A stretch of DNA of 64,000 nt, taken from positions 1 to 64,000 of the forward strand of contig CABSMJ010000003.1 in assembly GCA_902478785.1 (NCBI GenBank). Direction: 5' to 3'. Within the stretch, counting starts at the first letter, position 1, and each line of letters starts with the position of its first letter. Under the pieces are notes generated by a model. That model ran no database searches, was not told where the DNA came from, and saw nothing but the letters and a program-made list of their open reading frames with translations. This document shows positions 7,796-14,843 of this stretch, one piece after another. This DNA comes from an uncultured Oscillospiraceae bacterium (GTDB lineage: Bacteria > Bacillota > Clostridia > Oscillospirales > Oscillospiraceae). A program made the position numbers and the translations under genes.

Positions 7796-8734
7796 TCAGG
7801 GCTTACACTGCCCGCAGGGGGAATAGCCCTGGGCGATCAGCTCTTCCCGGGTGCCGGTATAGTCCTGACGGTTGTCCTCCTTGATGCTCTCCACACTGGG
7901 ACAGGTGGGCAGATGGAACTTGTGGCTGCTGGTATTGAGCACATAGCGCTCCTCTTCCCCGGTCTCCGTCTGGGTGTCCTGGGGTTCCTGGGTGCTCTCC
8001 GGCTCCTGAGGTTGCGCCGTCTCCGAGGTGCTCCCGGAGGTCTCAGGTGCCTCATCCTCCAGCCAGCTCTCGCCGGTGGCGTAGTCGATGGTCACGCCGG
8101 GCTGCACATTGTAGACGTACACATTAAAGCAGATGCCTGCCCCCTGGTCCTCTACGGACAACGCCTCCATCTGCACGCCCCGGGCCACCAGGTCCGAGCC
8201 CTCATAGACGGGGGTCACCCGATAGAGCACATGGTTCTCCGTCTCCTGGACGTAGTCCGCCACCATATTCTCAAAGGGCAGCATCCCCTCCACGTTCAAA
8301 TACCGTGTCCCGGTGATGAGATTTTCCTCATTGGCGTTCTCCCCTGTCAGCTGGTATCCAATCAGATGGCAGCGATTGTAGAGATACTTCCCGTCCACAC
8401 AGTCGTATTTCACCGTGTGCCAGCCTGAGGGCTTCACCTGGCCGATGTCCCCCCGGTCCTCCGTGGGCATCAGCTCCACCCCCACATTGGCGTAGGCAGT
8501 GCCGCACCGGCCCAGAGAATCCAGAGCACTATATGTCTCAAAGGCCTCCTCCGTCAGATCCGACGAGGAAAAGTCCGGTTCGTTGCCGTTGATCTCTACG
8601 TAGGGCTCCCCGGAATAGGCAGGCACATCCTCCAAAGAGAGCTTGGTCCCACTTCCCTGGGGGAAGGTGCAGCCGCTCAAAAGCAGGCAGCACACCAGTG
8701 CCAAAGCCGGCAGCGTTCGTTGCAGCAGTTTCAT
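7796..8734 (-). CDS. Secreted lipoprotein DNA/RNA non-specific endonuclease
   Basis: A 312-residue surface nuclease. Residues 1-22 are a lipoprotein signal with lipobox LLSGC. A nuclease domain of the EndA/SdaD2 type follows (about residues 45-215), with KPSGWHTVKYDCVDG, YNRCHLIGYQLTGENANEENLITGTRYLN and LYRVTPVYEGSDLVARG; the RCHLIG stretch carries the catalytic histidine (D/N-R-x-H). A Thr/Glu/Pro-rich linker (about 220-260) leads to a C-terminal Ada-like metal-binding motif (HKFHLPTCPS...CGQC). ATG 8734 overlaps the stop of the upstream gene (ATGA), implying translational coupling. Likely roles are nucleotide scavenging or competition; it is not certain which. Confidence 0.85.
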   Translation of the reverse strand: MKLLQRTLPALALVCCLLLSGCTFPQGSGTKLSLEDVPAYSGEPYVEINGNEPDFSSSDLTEEAFETYSALDSLGRCGTAYANVGVELMPTEDRGDIGQVKPSGWHTVKYDCVDGKYLYNRCHLIGYQLTGENANEENLITGTRYLNVEGMLPFENMVADYVQETENHVLYRVTPVYEGSDLVARGVQMEALSVEDQGAGICFNVYVYNVQPGVTIDYATGESWLEDEAPETSGSTSETAQPQEPESTQEPQDTQTETGEEERYVLNTSSHKFHLPTCPSVESIKEDNRQDYTGTREELIAQGYSPCGQCKP

Positions 8735-9144
8735 CGTCCATATACCTCCCTGGTAATCTTCTCATGGGAAGAGCCGGCAAAGTCTATTTGCTCCAGCAGC
8801 TTCCAGGCCGTCTCCTCCGGCCGCAGGTCCAGATACCGGTCCGCCGGATAGCGGCGGTTCCAGCGGTAGAGCACCATCCCCTCTATACGCGGCGCATAGG
8901 GCAGCAGCGGCGAGCACTCCGCAAAGCAGTACTCCCCTGCCCCTGCCCGATCCAAAAACGCCTCGTCCACCCGGAGCTGTTCCGGCGCCGCAGCGGAAAA
9001 CAGCTCCCGGGAGTAGGGCGGCAGCCAAAGTCCTCCCGCGCCGCACAGCTTCAGCACATCCGCGCACAAAATCCGGTCCCGGCTCTGACGCCGATGATTG
9101 AAGGCGATGCCGTACCGGTCATCCACACATACAATAGGGATCAC
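8731..9144 (-). CDS. Uncharacterised protein coupled to the secreted nuclease
   Basis: A 137-residue soluble protein beginning IPIVCVDDRYGIAFNHRRQS and containing DRILCADVLKLCG and VLYRWNRRYPAD. No signal peptide or membrane segment is visible and no family was recognised. The GTG at 9144 is preferred because AAAGGAG lies seven bases upstream; an in-frame ATG at 9171 has no such site. Its stop overlaps the nuclease start by four bases, so the two are made together. A cytoplasmic partner or inhibitor of the nuclease is one conjecture. A promoter and a LexA-like box lie just upstream. Confidence 0.72.
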   Translation of the reverse strand: MIPIVCVDDRYGIAFNHRRQSRDRILCADVLKLCGAGGLWLPPYSRELFSAAAPEQLRVDEAFLDRAGAGEYCFAECSPLLPYAPRIEGMVLYRWNRRYPADRYLDLRPEETAWKLLEQIDFAGSSHEKITREVYGR

Positions 9145-9168
9145 GCTATTCTCCTTTCCAGAAAAAAG

Positions 9169-9214
9169 CAAACAGGTGTTCTATTAGCATACCTGTCTTT
9201 TCCCGGTCCGTCAA
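9169..9214 (-). promoter_or_regulatory. Promoter and LexA-like box of the nuclease operon
   Basis: On the minus strand TTGACG (9209-9214), 17-bp spacer, TATGCT (9186-9191). Directly downstream is AGAACACCTGTTTG (9169-9182), 12 of 14 positions matching the Gram-positive SOS box CGAACRNRYGTTYG. An inverted repeat ACAGGTGT/ATACCTGT (9172-9196) also spans the -10. The identity of the regulator is inference. Confidence 0.5.
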
Positions 9215-9292
9215 GTCCGTTTTTGTCGTCCCTTTCTCGCTCGGGAGGCGCAGCTTCCCATTTTTACCATTTTAAGAAAAGAGGCCGTTTCC

Positions 9293-10246
9293 ATGAACAC
9301 TCCCTATCTCCTCATCGATGCCGACACCGGCATTGACGACTCCATCGCCATCCTATACGCCCTCCGGCAAAAAAATGTGCGGGTGGTGGGCATCACCACC
9401 GTCTGCGGCAACACCACTGCCCAGCAGGCCGCGGAGAATACCCTGCGGCTCATCGCCCTCTCCGGCGTGTCCGAGCCGGTGCCGGTGGCCGTAGGGGCCG
9501 CCCAGCCTCTCCTGGGCGGCTGGTCCGGTCCCGCAGTCCAAATCCACGGGGAAAACGGCATCGGAAACGTCCAGCTGCCGCCCACTCCTCAAAAGCCTGT
9601 GGAGGAGTCCGCCTGCGACTTCATTCTCCGCATGGCCCACACCTATCCGGGGGAGCTGACATTGGTGATGCTGGGGCGGATGACCAATTTGGCCCTGGCC
9701 CTGGAACGGGAGCCCCAGCTGCCCCGTCTGGTGCGGAACGTGGTCTTTATGGGCGGCACCTATCACGCTCCCGGCAACGTCTCCCCTGTGGCGGAGGCCA
9801 ACATCGCCGGGGACCCGGAGGCGGCGGACCGGGTATTCTGTGCCGGCTTCGATCTGACCATGGTAGGGCTGGATGTGACGGAGCAGGTGCGCCTGACGGC
9901 GGAGCACACGGCGCTGCTGGAGAAATACGCCCTGCCGGAGACCAGAGCCACGGCGGCCTACATCCGCCAGGCCATGGACTTCTACTTCACCTTCAACCGG
10001 ATGCAGAACAACTGCCTGGACCACTGCCCGGTCCATGACCCGCTGGCGGTGCTGGTGGCGCTGGACCCCAGCCTGGTCCAGACCCGGAAGATGCCTGCCC
10101 GGGTGGAGTGCGGCGGCACCTTCTGTCGAGGCATGGTGGTGACCGACCTGCGGGAATATCCCATGGACGCGCCCCTCCTCACCGTTTGCACGCAAGTGGA
10201 CGGCCGCCGGGCAGTGGAAAAGCTGCTGGCCGCCTTCACCCGCTGA
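9293..10246 (+). CDS. Inosine-uridine preferring nucleoside hydrolase
   Basis: Hydrolyses ribonucleosides to base and ribose. The 317-residue protein has the N-terminal calcium-binding motif DADTGIDDS (residues 8-16), the ribose-site region GRMTNLALALE, NIAGDPEAADRV, and the C-terminal HDPLAV with a conserved aspartate. RBS AAGAGG lies nine bases before the ATG. It is followed after 22 bp by a PfkB-type sugar kinase, so ribose released from nucleosides could be phosphorylated by the next enzyme. Base specificity cannot be read from the sequence. Confidence 0.92.
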   Translation: MNTPYLLIDADTGIDDSIAILYALRQKNVRVVGITTVCGNTTAQQAAENTLRLIALSGVSEPVPVAVGAAQPLLGGWSGPAVQIHGENGIGNVQLPPTPQKPVEESACDFILRMAHTYPGELTLVMLGRMTNLALALEREPQLPRLVRNVVFMGGTYHAPGNVSPVAEANIAGDPEAADRVFCAGFDLTMVGLDVTEQVRLTAEHTALLEKYALPETRATAAYIRQAMDFYFTFNRMQNNCLDHCPVHDPLAVLVALDPSLVQTRKMPARVECGGTFCRGMVVTDLREYPMDAPLLTVCTQVDGRRAVEKLLAAFTR

Positions 10247-10268
10247 CCATTTGGAAAGGAGAACCGCC

Positions 10269-11159
10269 ATGCGCGTATTGAATTTCGGCTCGCTGAACAT
10301 CGACTATGTCTATCAGGTGGACCACTTTGTCCAGCCCGGGGAGACGCTCAGCTCAGAGAAGCTTCAGGTCAACTGCGGCGGAAAGGGCCTGAACCAGTCC
10401 ATTGCCCTGGCCAGGGCCGGCGTGGAGACCTGGCACGCAGGCTGCATCGGCAAAGAGGGTTTGTTCCTGCGGGAGAAGCTGGAAGACTCCGGCGTACATA
10501 CGCAGTTTGTGGAGCAGGTAAGCGGCAGCAACGGCCACGCCATCATCCAGGTGGACCCCTCCGGGCAAAACAGCATCCTCCTCCATGCAGGCAGCAACAG
10601 CCAGCTGGATGAGGCCTTTGTGGACCGGGTGCTGGACCACTTCTCTTCGGAGGATGTGGTGCTTTTGCAAAATGAGACCAGCTGCGTGGGCTACATCCTG
10701 GAGCAGGCCGCCCGGCGTGGGATGCGGGTGGCGCTCAACGCGGCGCCGGCCAACAGCGCCCTTTTGTCCATGCCCCTGGAGCGCCTGACCTGGCTGCTGG
10801 TCAACGAGGTGGAGGGCGCTGTCCTCGCCGGACAGGAGGCGCCGGAGGCCATCGTCTCCTGCCTGACCCGGCGCTATCCCCGGACCATGCTGGTGCTGAC
10901 CCTGGGCACCGAAGGGTCCATCGCGGCCCTGGGAAATACCCAAGCCCGGGCCGGCATCTTCCCGGTGCAGGCGGTGGACACCACCGCTGCCGGGGACACC
11001 TTCACCGGCTACTTTCTCCGGGGAATGCTGGACGGCGCCGCCCCGGAGGCGTGTCTGCGCCTGGCTTCCGCCGCCAGCGCCCTGGCTGTCACCCGACCCG
11101 GTGCCGCCGACTCCGTGCCCGCCTATGGAGACGTTCTGGATTTTCTGAAGCAGAACTGA
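10269..11159 (+). CDS. rbsK: PfkB-family carbohydrate kinase (ribokinase-like)
   Basis: ATP-dependent sugar kinase of 296 residues with FGSLNIDYVY at the start, the substrate-binding GGKGLNQSIALARAG motif near residue 40, and the catalytic anion-hole motif DTTAAGDTFTGYFL near residue 242. ATG 10269 is chosen over a TTG at 10251 because AAAGGAG lies eight bases upstream and family similarity begins there. The neighbouring nucleoside hydrolase makes ribose the probable substrate, but other PfkB sugars cannot be excluded. Confidence 0.85.
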   Translation: MRVLNFGSLNIDYVYQVDHFVQPGETLSSEKLQVNCGGKGLNQSIALARAGVETWHAGCIGKEGLFLREKLEDSGVHTQFVEQVSGSNGHAIIQVDPSGQNSILLHAGSNSQLDEAFVDRVLDHFSSEDVVLLQNETSCVGYILEQAARRGMRVALNAAPANSALLSMPLERLTWLLVNEVEGAVLAGQEAPEAIVSCLTRRYPRTMLVLTLGTEGSIAALGNTQARAGIFPVQAVDTTAAGDTFTGYFLRGMLDGAAPEACLRLASAASALAVTRPGAADSVPAYGDVLDFLKQN

Positions 11160-11175
11160 CAACAGGTGATAAAAC

Positions 11176-11207
11176 AGCCGCCCCGGACGCAGGTGTCCGG
11201 GGCGGCT
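11176..11207 (+). terminator. Terminator after the ribokinase-like gene
   Basis: A 13-bp perfect stem AGCCGCCCCGGAC / GTCCGGGGCGGCT followed by CTTCGTTTTCATTT. It lies between two convergent genes. Confidence 0.85.
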
Positions 11208-11242
11208 CTTCGTTTTCATTTAGATCAGGATCAGGCGGCGGC

Positions 11243-11878
11243 TTACTTCTCGATCTTCTCGAACTTGTCCGCTGTGGCGCGGCAGATGGGGCAGATAAAG
11301 TCCGCGGGCAGGCTCTCCGCCTCGTGGACATAGCCGCAGATGGTGCAGCGGTAGCCGTTGATCTCCACAGAGCGGTAGACCGTGGCAGTGGGAGGCGTGG
11401 CCTGCTTGCCGCCGGTGGTGAACTCCTCCAGCGTCAGCATGGACCCGTCGGCCAGCACCTCGGCCTCCGTGGCCTGGCCCACAAAGAGGATGTAGCTGCC
11501 GATCTCCAGGCGGTCCACCACCTGGCAGGACACCCGGGCCACCATGTGCTCCTTAAGATAGGGGTTACCGGCCTCGTCGGTAAAGACCTCGTGGCCCTCA
11601 AACTTGTCCGCCACACGGCCGGACTTGTAGCCAAACTGGTTCACCAGTTCCTTGGGGCAGTCGGAGGCCAGCATGGTGACGGCGAAGCTGCCGGCGGCAG
11701 ACACCGCCTTGCAGGTCTCGTTGTCCTTGTTGATGGTCACGGTGAAACGGGCAGGGCGGGAGGAGGTCACCTGGGCAAAGGAGCTGACGATGCAGCCCTG
11801 GCGCTTTCCCTCCGCCGCAGCGGAGACCAGGTACAGTCCGTAGTTCATCTTTTCATAGGCTTTGGTGTTCAGGCTCAT
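11243..11878 (-). CDS. Flavin reductase-rubredoxin fusion (high-molecular-weight rubredoxin type)
   Basis: A 211-residue redox protein. Residues 1-160 are a flavin reductase-like FMN-binding domain (SAAAEGKRQGCIVSSFAQVTS, FTVTINKDNETCKAV, ASDCPKELVNQFGYKSGR). Residues 170-211 are a rubredoxin-like domain with two iron ligands pairs, CTICGY and CPICRA. Proteins with this architecture (Hrb in acetogens) pass electrons to flavodiiron proteins that reduce oxygen or NO. No flavodiiron gene is present in the window. RBS AAGGAAGGAA precedes the ATG. It is monocistronic and convergent with the ribokinase-like gene. Confidence 0.9.
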   Translation of the reverse strand: MSLNTKAYEKMNYGLYLVSAAAEGKRQGCIVSSFAQVTSSRPARFTVTINKDNETCKAVSAAGSFAVTMLASDCPKELVNQFGYKSGRVADKFEGHEVFTDEAGNPYLKEHMVARVSCQVVDRLEIGSYILFVGQATEAEVLADGSMLTLEEFTTGGKQATPPTATVYRSVEINGYRCTICGYVHEAESLPADFICPICRATADKFEKIEK

Positions 11879-12141
11879 AGCGTTCCTTCCTTTCTGTCTC
11901 TTGGGCGTGACGCCTTCTAAATTTTGCTGTTGGAGTCAGGATACCATCTCTCCTCCCTTTTTACCATGGGATTTGCAACTTTTTTTGATTTGTTTATAAA
12001 AAATCTGTGGACAAACGTTCTCAGACATAGTATATTGTTCCATAACAAGGCACGGCATTATTGCAATTTATGCCTTGTATTAGTAATATTTATGATGGAC
12101 ACTGGTTCCATCTGACGAAAAGAAAAGGAGATGAGCTACTT
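11879..12141. other. Intergenic region before adenine deaminase
   Basis: Contains the promoter at 12008-12036 and, downstream of it, an inverted repeat ACAAGGCA (12045-12052) / TGCCTTGT (12071-12078). No purine-riboswitch core and no other gene was recognised. Confidence 0.5.
12008..12036 (+). promoter_or_regulatory. Putative promoter of adenine deaminase
   Basis: TGGACA (12008-12013), 17-bp spacer, TATATT (12031-12036), giving a leader of about 100 nt that includes the ACAAGGCA/TGCCTTGT repeat. Confidence 0.6.
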
Positions 12142-13866
12142 ATGCCGCAGAGCTACGCAGGAAAGATCAACCGAAAGCTTCTGAAAAAGCAGCGCATCAT
12201 CAGTGCCGCAGCCGGGCGGGAACCGGCGGATCTGGTGCTGAAGAACGCCACCTACGTCAACGTGTTTTCCAATGAGCTGGCCCACGGCGACATTGCCGTG
12301 GCGGAAGGGCTCATTGTGGGCATGGGGTCCTACTCCGGAGAAGTCGAAGTGGACATGACCGGAAAGATCGTGCTGCCCGGCTTCCTGGACGCCCACATCC
12401 ATCTGGAGAGCTCCCTGGTCTCCCCCCGGGAGTTCGTCAAGGCGGTGCTGCCCCACGGCACCACCACCGTCATTACCGATCCCCATGAGATCGCCAACGT
12501 CATGGGTACCGACGGCATCGAGTACATGCTCCAGGCCACGGAGGGACTGCCGGTGGACGTCCGGTTTATGCTTCCCTCCTGCGTGCCGGCCACGCCTCTG
12601 GATGAGTCCGGTGCAGTGCTGGACTATCGCGCCATCGACTCTTTCTACGACCATCCCCGGGTTCAGGGTCTGGCGGAGATGATGAACTTTGTGGGCGCCA
12701 TCAATGGCGACGAGCAGACCGTGGAAAAGATCGTGGCGGCCCAGGCCCACCACAAGAAGATCGACGGACACGCTCCGGACCTGGTGGGCAACGACCTCAA
12801 CGCCTACATCGCCGCCGGCGTCTACTCCGACCATGAATGTCACGACCTCCATGACGCCATCGCCAAGCTGGAGCGGGGCCAATTCATCATGATCCGGGAG
12901 GGCACCGCCGCCCGGAATCTGGAGGCTCTGATGCCCCTGCTGTGCGACAAGTACTCCGAGCGGTGCATGTTCTGCACCGACGACAAGCACCCCAACGACC
13001 TGTTGGAAAAGGGCCACATCGACTACATCGTGAAAAAGGCCATCGGCCTGGGTGCGGATCCCATCACCGCCGTAAAGGTGGCCTGCCACAACGCCGCCCG
13101 GTACTTCCTGCTCAACAACCGGGGCGCCATCGCGCCGGGCTATCTGGGCGACTTTGTCATCATCGACGATTTCCAGAACTTCCACATTGAAAAGGTCTAC
13201 AAGCGTGGCCAGCTGATGTATCACGACGGCGTGCTGGAGGACTTCCCCGCCCCGGAGATCGACCCCTATCTGTCCCAGCGGGCCCACGACACCTTCCGCG
13301 TCTCCCCCCTCACTGCCGAGGACTTCAGCGAGCGGCGGCCTCGGGGCATCATCGGCATGGTGGACGGCGAGATCACCACGGTGGACGCCGGATACTCCGA
13401 CCATATCGACGTGGAGCGGGACATTCTCAAAATCGCCGTGGTGGAGCGCCACAAGAACACCCACCACATCGGCATCGGCTATCTCCAGGGCTACGGCCTC
13501 AAGTCCGGCGCCGTGGCCACCTCCGTCTCCCACGACTCCCACAACATCATCGTGGTGGGCACCAATGAGGCGGACATGGCAGCGGCCGTCAACCGGATCG
13601 TGGAGCTGGGCGGCGGCATCGTGGTGTGGGACGGCGGCGCCGTCAAGGCGGAGGTTCCCCTGTCCATCGCTGGCATCATGAGTGATGAGCCTCTGGTGAC
13701 TGTGAACGAAAAGCTGGAGGGCGCCAAGGACACCGCCCACACTCTGGGTGTGAATCCCGGCATCGACCCCTTCATGACGCTGAGCTTCATGGCCTTGCCG
13801 GTGATCCCCACATTGCGCATCACCACCCGAGGCGTATTCGATGTCACCCAACAGATTTATGTGTAA
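12142..13866 (+). CDS. ade: Adenine deaminase
   Basis: Converts adenine to hypoxanthine and ammonia for purine salvage. The 574-residue amidohydrolase has the metal-binding motif GFLDAHIHLESS, TTTVITDPHEIANVMG, IDGHAP, the GVYSDHECH histidine and FCTDDKHPNDL, all typical of the Ade family, plus the C-terminal Ade domain (HNIIVVGTNEADM). ATG 12142 follows AAAAGGAG by eleven bases; an ATG at 12131 is in another frame. The nucleoside hydrolase upstream (9.3 kb) could supply adenine. It is monocistronic. Confidence 0.95.
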   Translation: MPQSYAGKINRKLLKKQRIISAAAGREPADLVLKNATYVNVFSNELAHGDIAVAEGLIVGMGSYSGEVEVDMTGKIVLPGFLDAHIHLESSLVSPREFVKAVLPHGTTTVITDPHEIANVMGTDGIEYMLQATEGLPVDVRFMLPSCVPATPLDESGAVLDYRAIDSFYDHPRVQGLAEMMNFVGAINGDEQTVEKIVAAQAHHKKIDGHAPDLVGNDLNAYIAAGVYSDHECHDLHDAIAKLERGQFIMIREGTAARNLEALMPLLCDKYSERCMFCTDDKHPNDLLEKGHIDYIVKKAIGLGADPITAVKVACHNAARYFLLNNRGAIAPGYLGDFVIIDDFQNFHIEKVYKRGQLMYHDGVLEDFPAPEIDPYLSQRAHDTFRVSPLTAEDFSERRPRGIIGMVDGEITTVDAGYSDHIDVERDILKIAVVERHKNTHHIGIGYLQGYGLKSGAVATSVSHDSHNIIVVGTNEADMAAAVNRIVELGGGIVVWDGGAVKAEVPLSIAGIMSDEPLVTVNEKLEGAKDTAHTLGVNPGIDPFMTLSFMALPVIPTLRITTRGVFDVTQQIYV

Positions 13867-13884
13867 AGCAAAAGTACTATATAA

Positions 13885-13917
13885 AATGCGGGGCACCAGG
13901 TGTTGGTGTCCCGCATT
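13885..13917 (+). terminator. Terminator of adenine deaminase
   Basis: A 13-bp stem (AATGCGGGGCACC / GGTGTCCCGCATT, one G-T pair) followed by CTTTTTGTTTT. It may also serve the convergent nicotinamidase gene. Confidence 0.85.
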
Positions 13918-13931
13918 CTTTTTGTTTTCGC

Positions 13932-14477
13932 TTATTCGTGTTCCACGGTGATTTGGCAGGCCTTCATGGCCTCCAGGGCAGTGCTGTGACTCTCCGGGGT
14001 CACACCGGCGCAGCAGTCTGCCTCCACTACAATCTCCGCTTCCGGCAAAAATGCCTTTACCAGCAGCGCGTTGGAGATAACACAGATGTCCGTGCAGACA
14101 CCCAGGAAGGTGACTTTCTCTACACCTGGCATGCCCTGCCGCCGCAGATCCTCATCCCGGGCCAGCAAAAGGGCTCCCAGTGCACGGCTGCCGAAGGTGG
14201 GCTTGTCGATGGGATGGGGCGCATAGGGCCGGAGCTGCGGGATGATCTCCCAGCCCTCACTTCCCTTGATGCAGTGGGCCACCGGCAGCTTCCTCCCCTC
14301 CTGGGTCCCGGCGTAGTCCGCTCCATGGGTATCCCGGGTAAAGAGGACCGTCTCGCCTCGCTTCAGTCCCTCCTGGATTCGCTGCGCCACCCGGGGCACA
14401 ATCTCCACAGCCTCTGGACTTCCCAGTGCACCGGTGACAAAGTCATTTTGCATATCCACAACGATCAAAATATCCAT
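13932..14477 (-). CDS. pncA: Nicotinamidase / isochorismatase-family cysteine hydrolase
   Basis: A 181-residue cysteine hydrolase that probably deamidates nicotinamide to nicotinate for NAD recycling. The catalytic triad is visible: aspartate in VVDMQNDF (residue 8 region), lysine in DKPTFGS and cysteine in LGVCTDICV. The metal-site DTHGADY is also present. ATG 14477 has GGAGG eight bases upstream; an open frame extends further without similarity. Assignment within the isochorismatase family is by the DTHG and FLGVCTD patterns and is probable rather than certain. Confidence 0.85.
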   Translation of the reverse strand: MDILIVVDMQNDFVTGALGSPEAVEIVPRVAQRIQEGLKRGETVLFTRDTHGADYAGTQEGRKLPVAHCIKGSEGWEIIPQLRPYAPHPIDKPTFGSRALGALLLARDEDLRRQGMPGVEKVTFLGVCTDICVISNALLVKAFLPEAEIVVEADCCAGVTPESHSTALEAMKACQITVEHE

Positions 14478-14843
14478 CGTTTCCGCCTCCCGGGCCGCCC
14501 TTTGGCGGCTGTTTTCGCCAGTATAGCACAGCGGGGAAAAATTTGCCACGCAGCACAGAAAATTTTCCATCCTCTTCCGTCTTTTCGGCATCTGGTTTTT
14601 TTACCAAATATATCCACGTCACAGAGACAAATGTATTTCCCTCTGTTTTCAATTCCCTGACAGTTCCCGGGATATCTCGTTTGCTCCCCTGAATTTATTG
14701 TGACTTCTGACGATTTTCGAAAAATTTTTATCACTTTTATACTAAGGCTATTCCTATTTTTTGGTCACTGTGCTATACTAAGCCATATTCTATATTTCAA
14801 TAGTAAATGTGCTGCTATTTTACCTTTTTTGAGGAGGTTTTCC
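14478..14843. other. A/T-rich intergenic region before the aconitase-family gene
   Basis: No convincing gene or conserved RNA structure is seen. The stretch 14690-14830 is strongly A/T-rich and presumably holds the promoter of the aconitase-icd operon, but no consensus promoter was picked with confidence. Confidence 0.4.

Noticed and set aside
12037..12141. Purine riboswitch before adenine deaminase
   Set aside because: The inverted repeat there does not have the purine aptamer core sequences or three-way junction loops; only a simple hairpin is supported.
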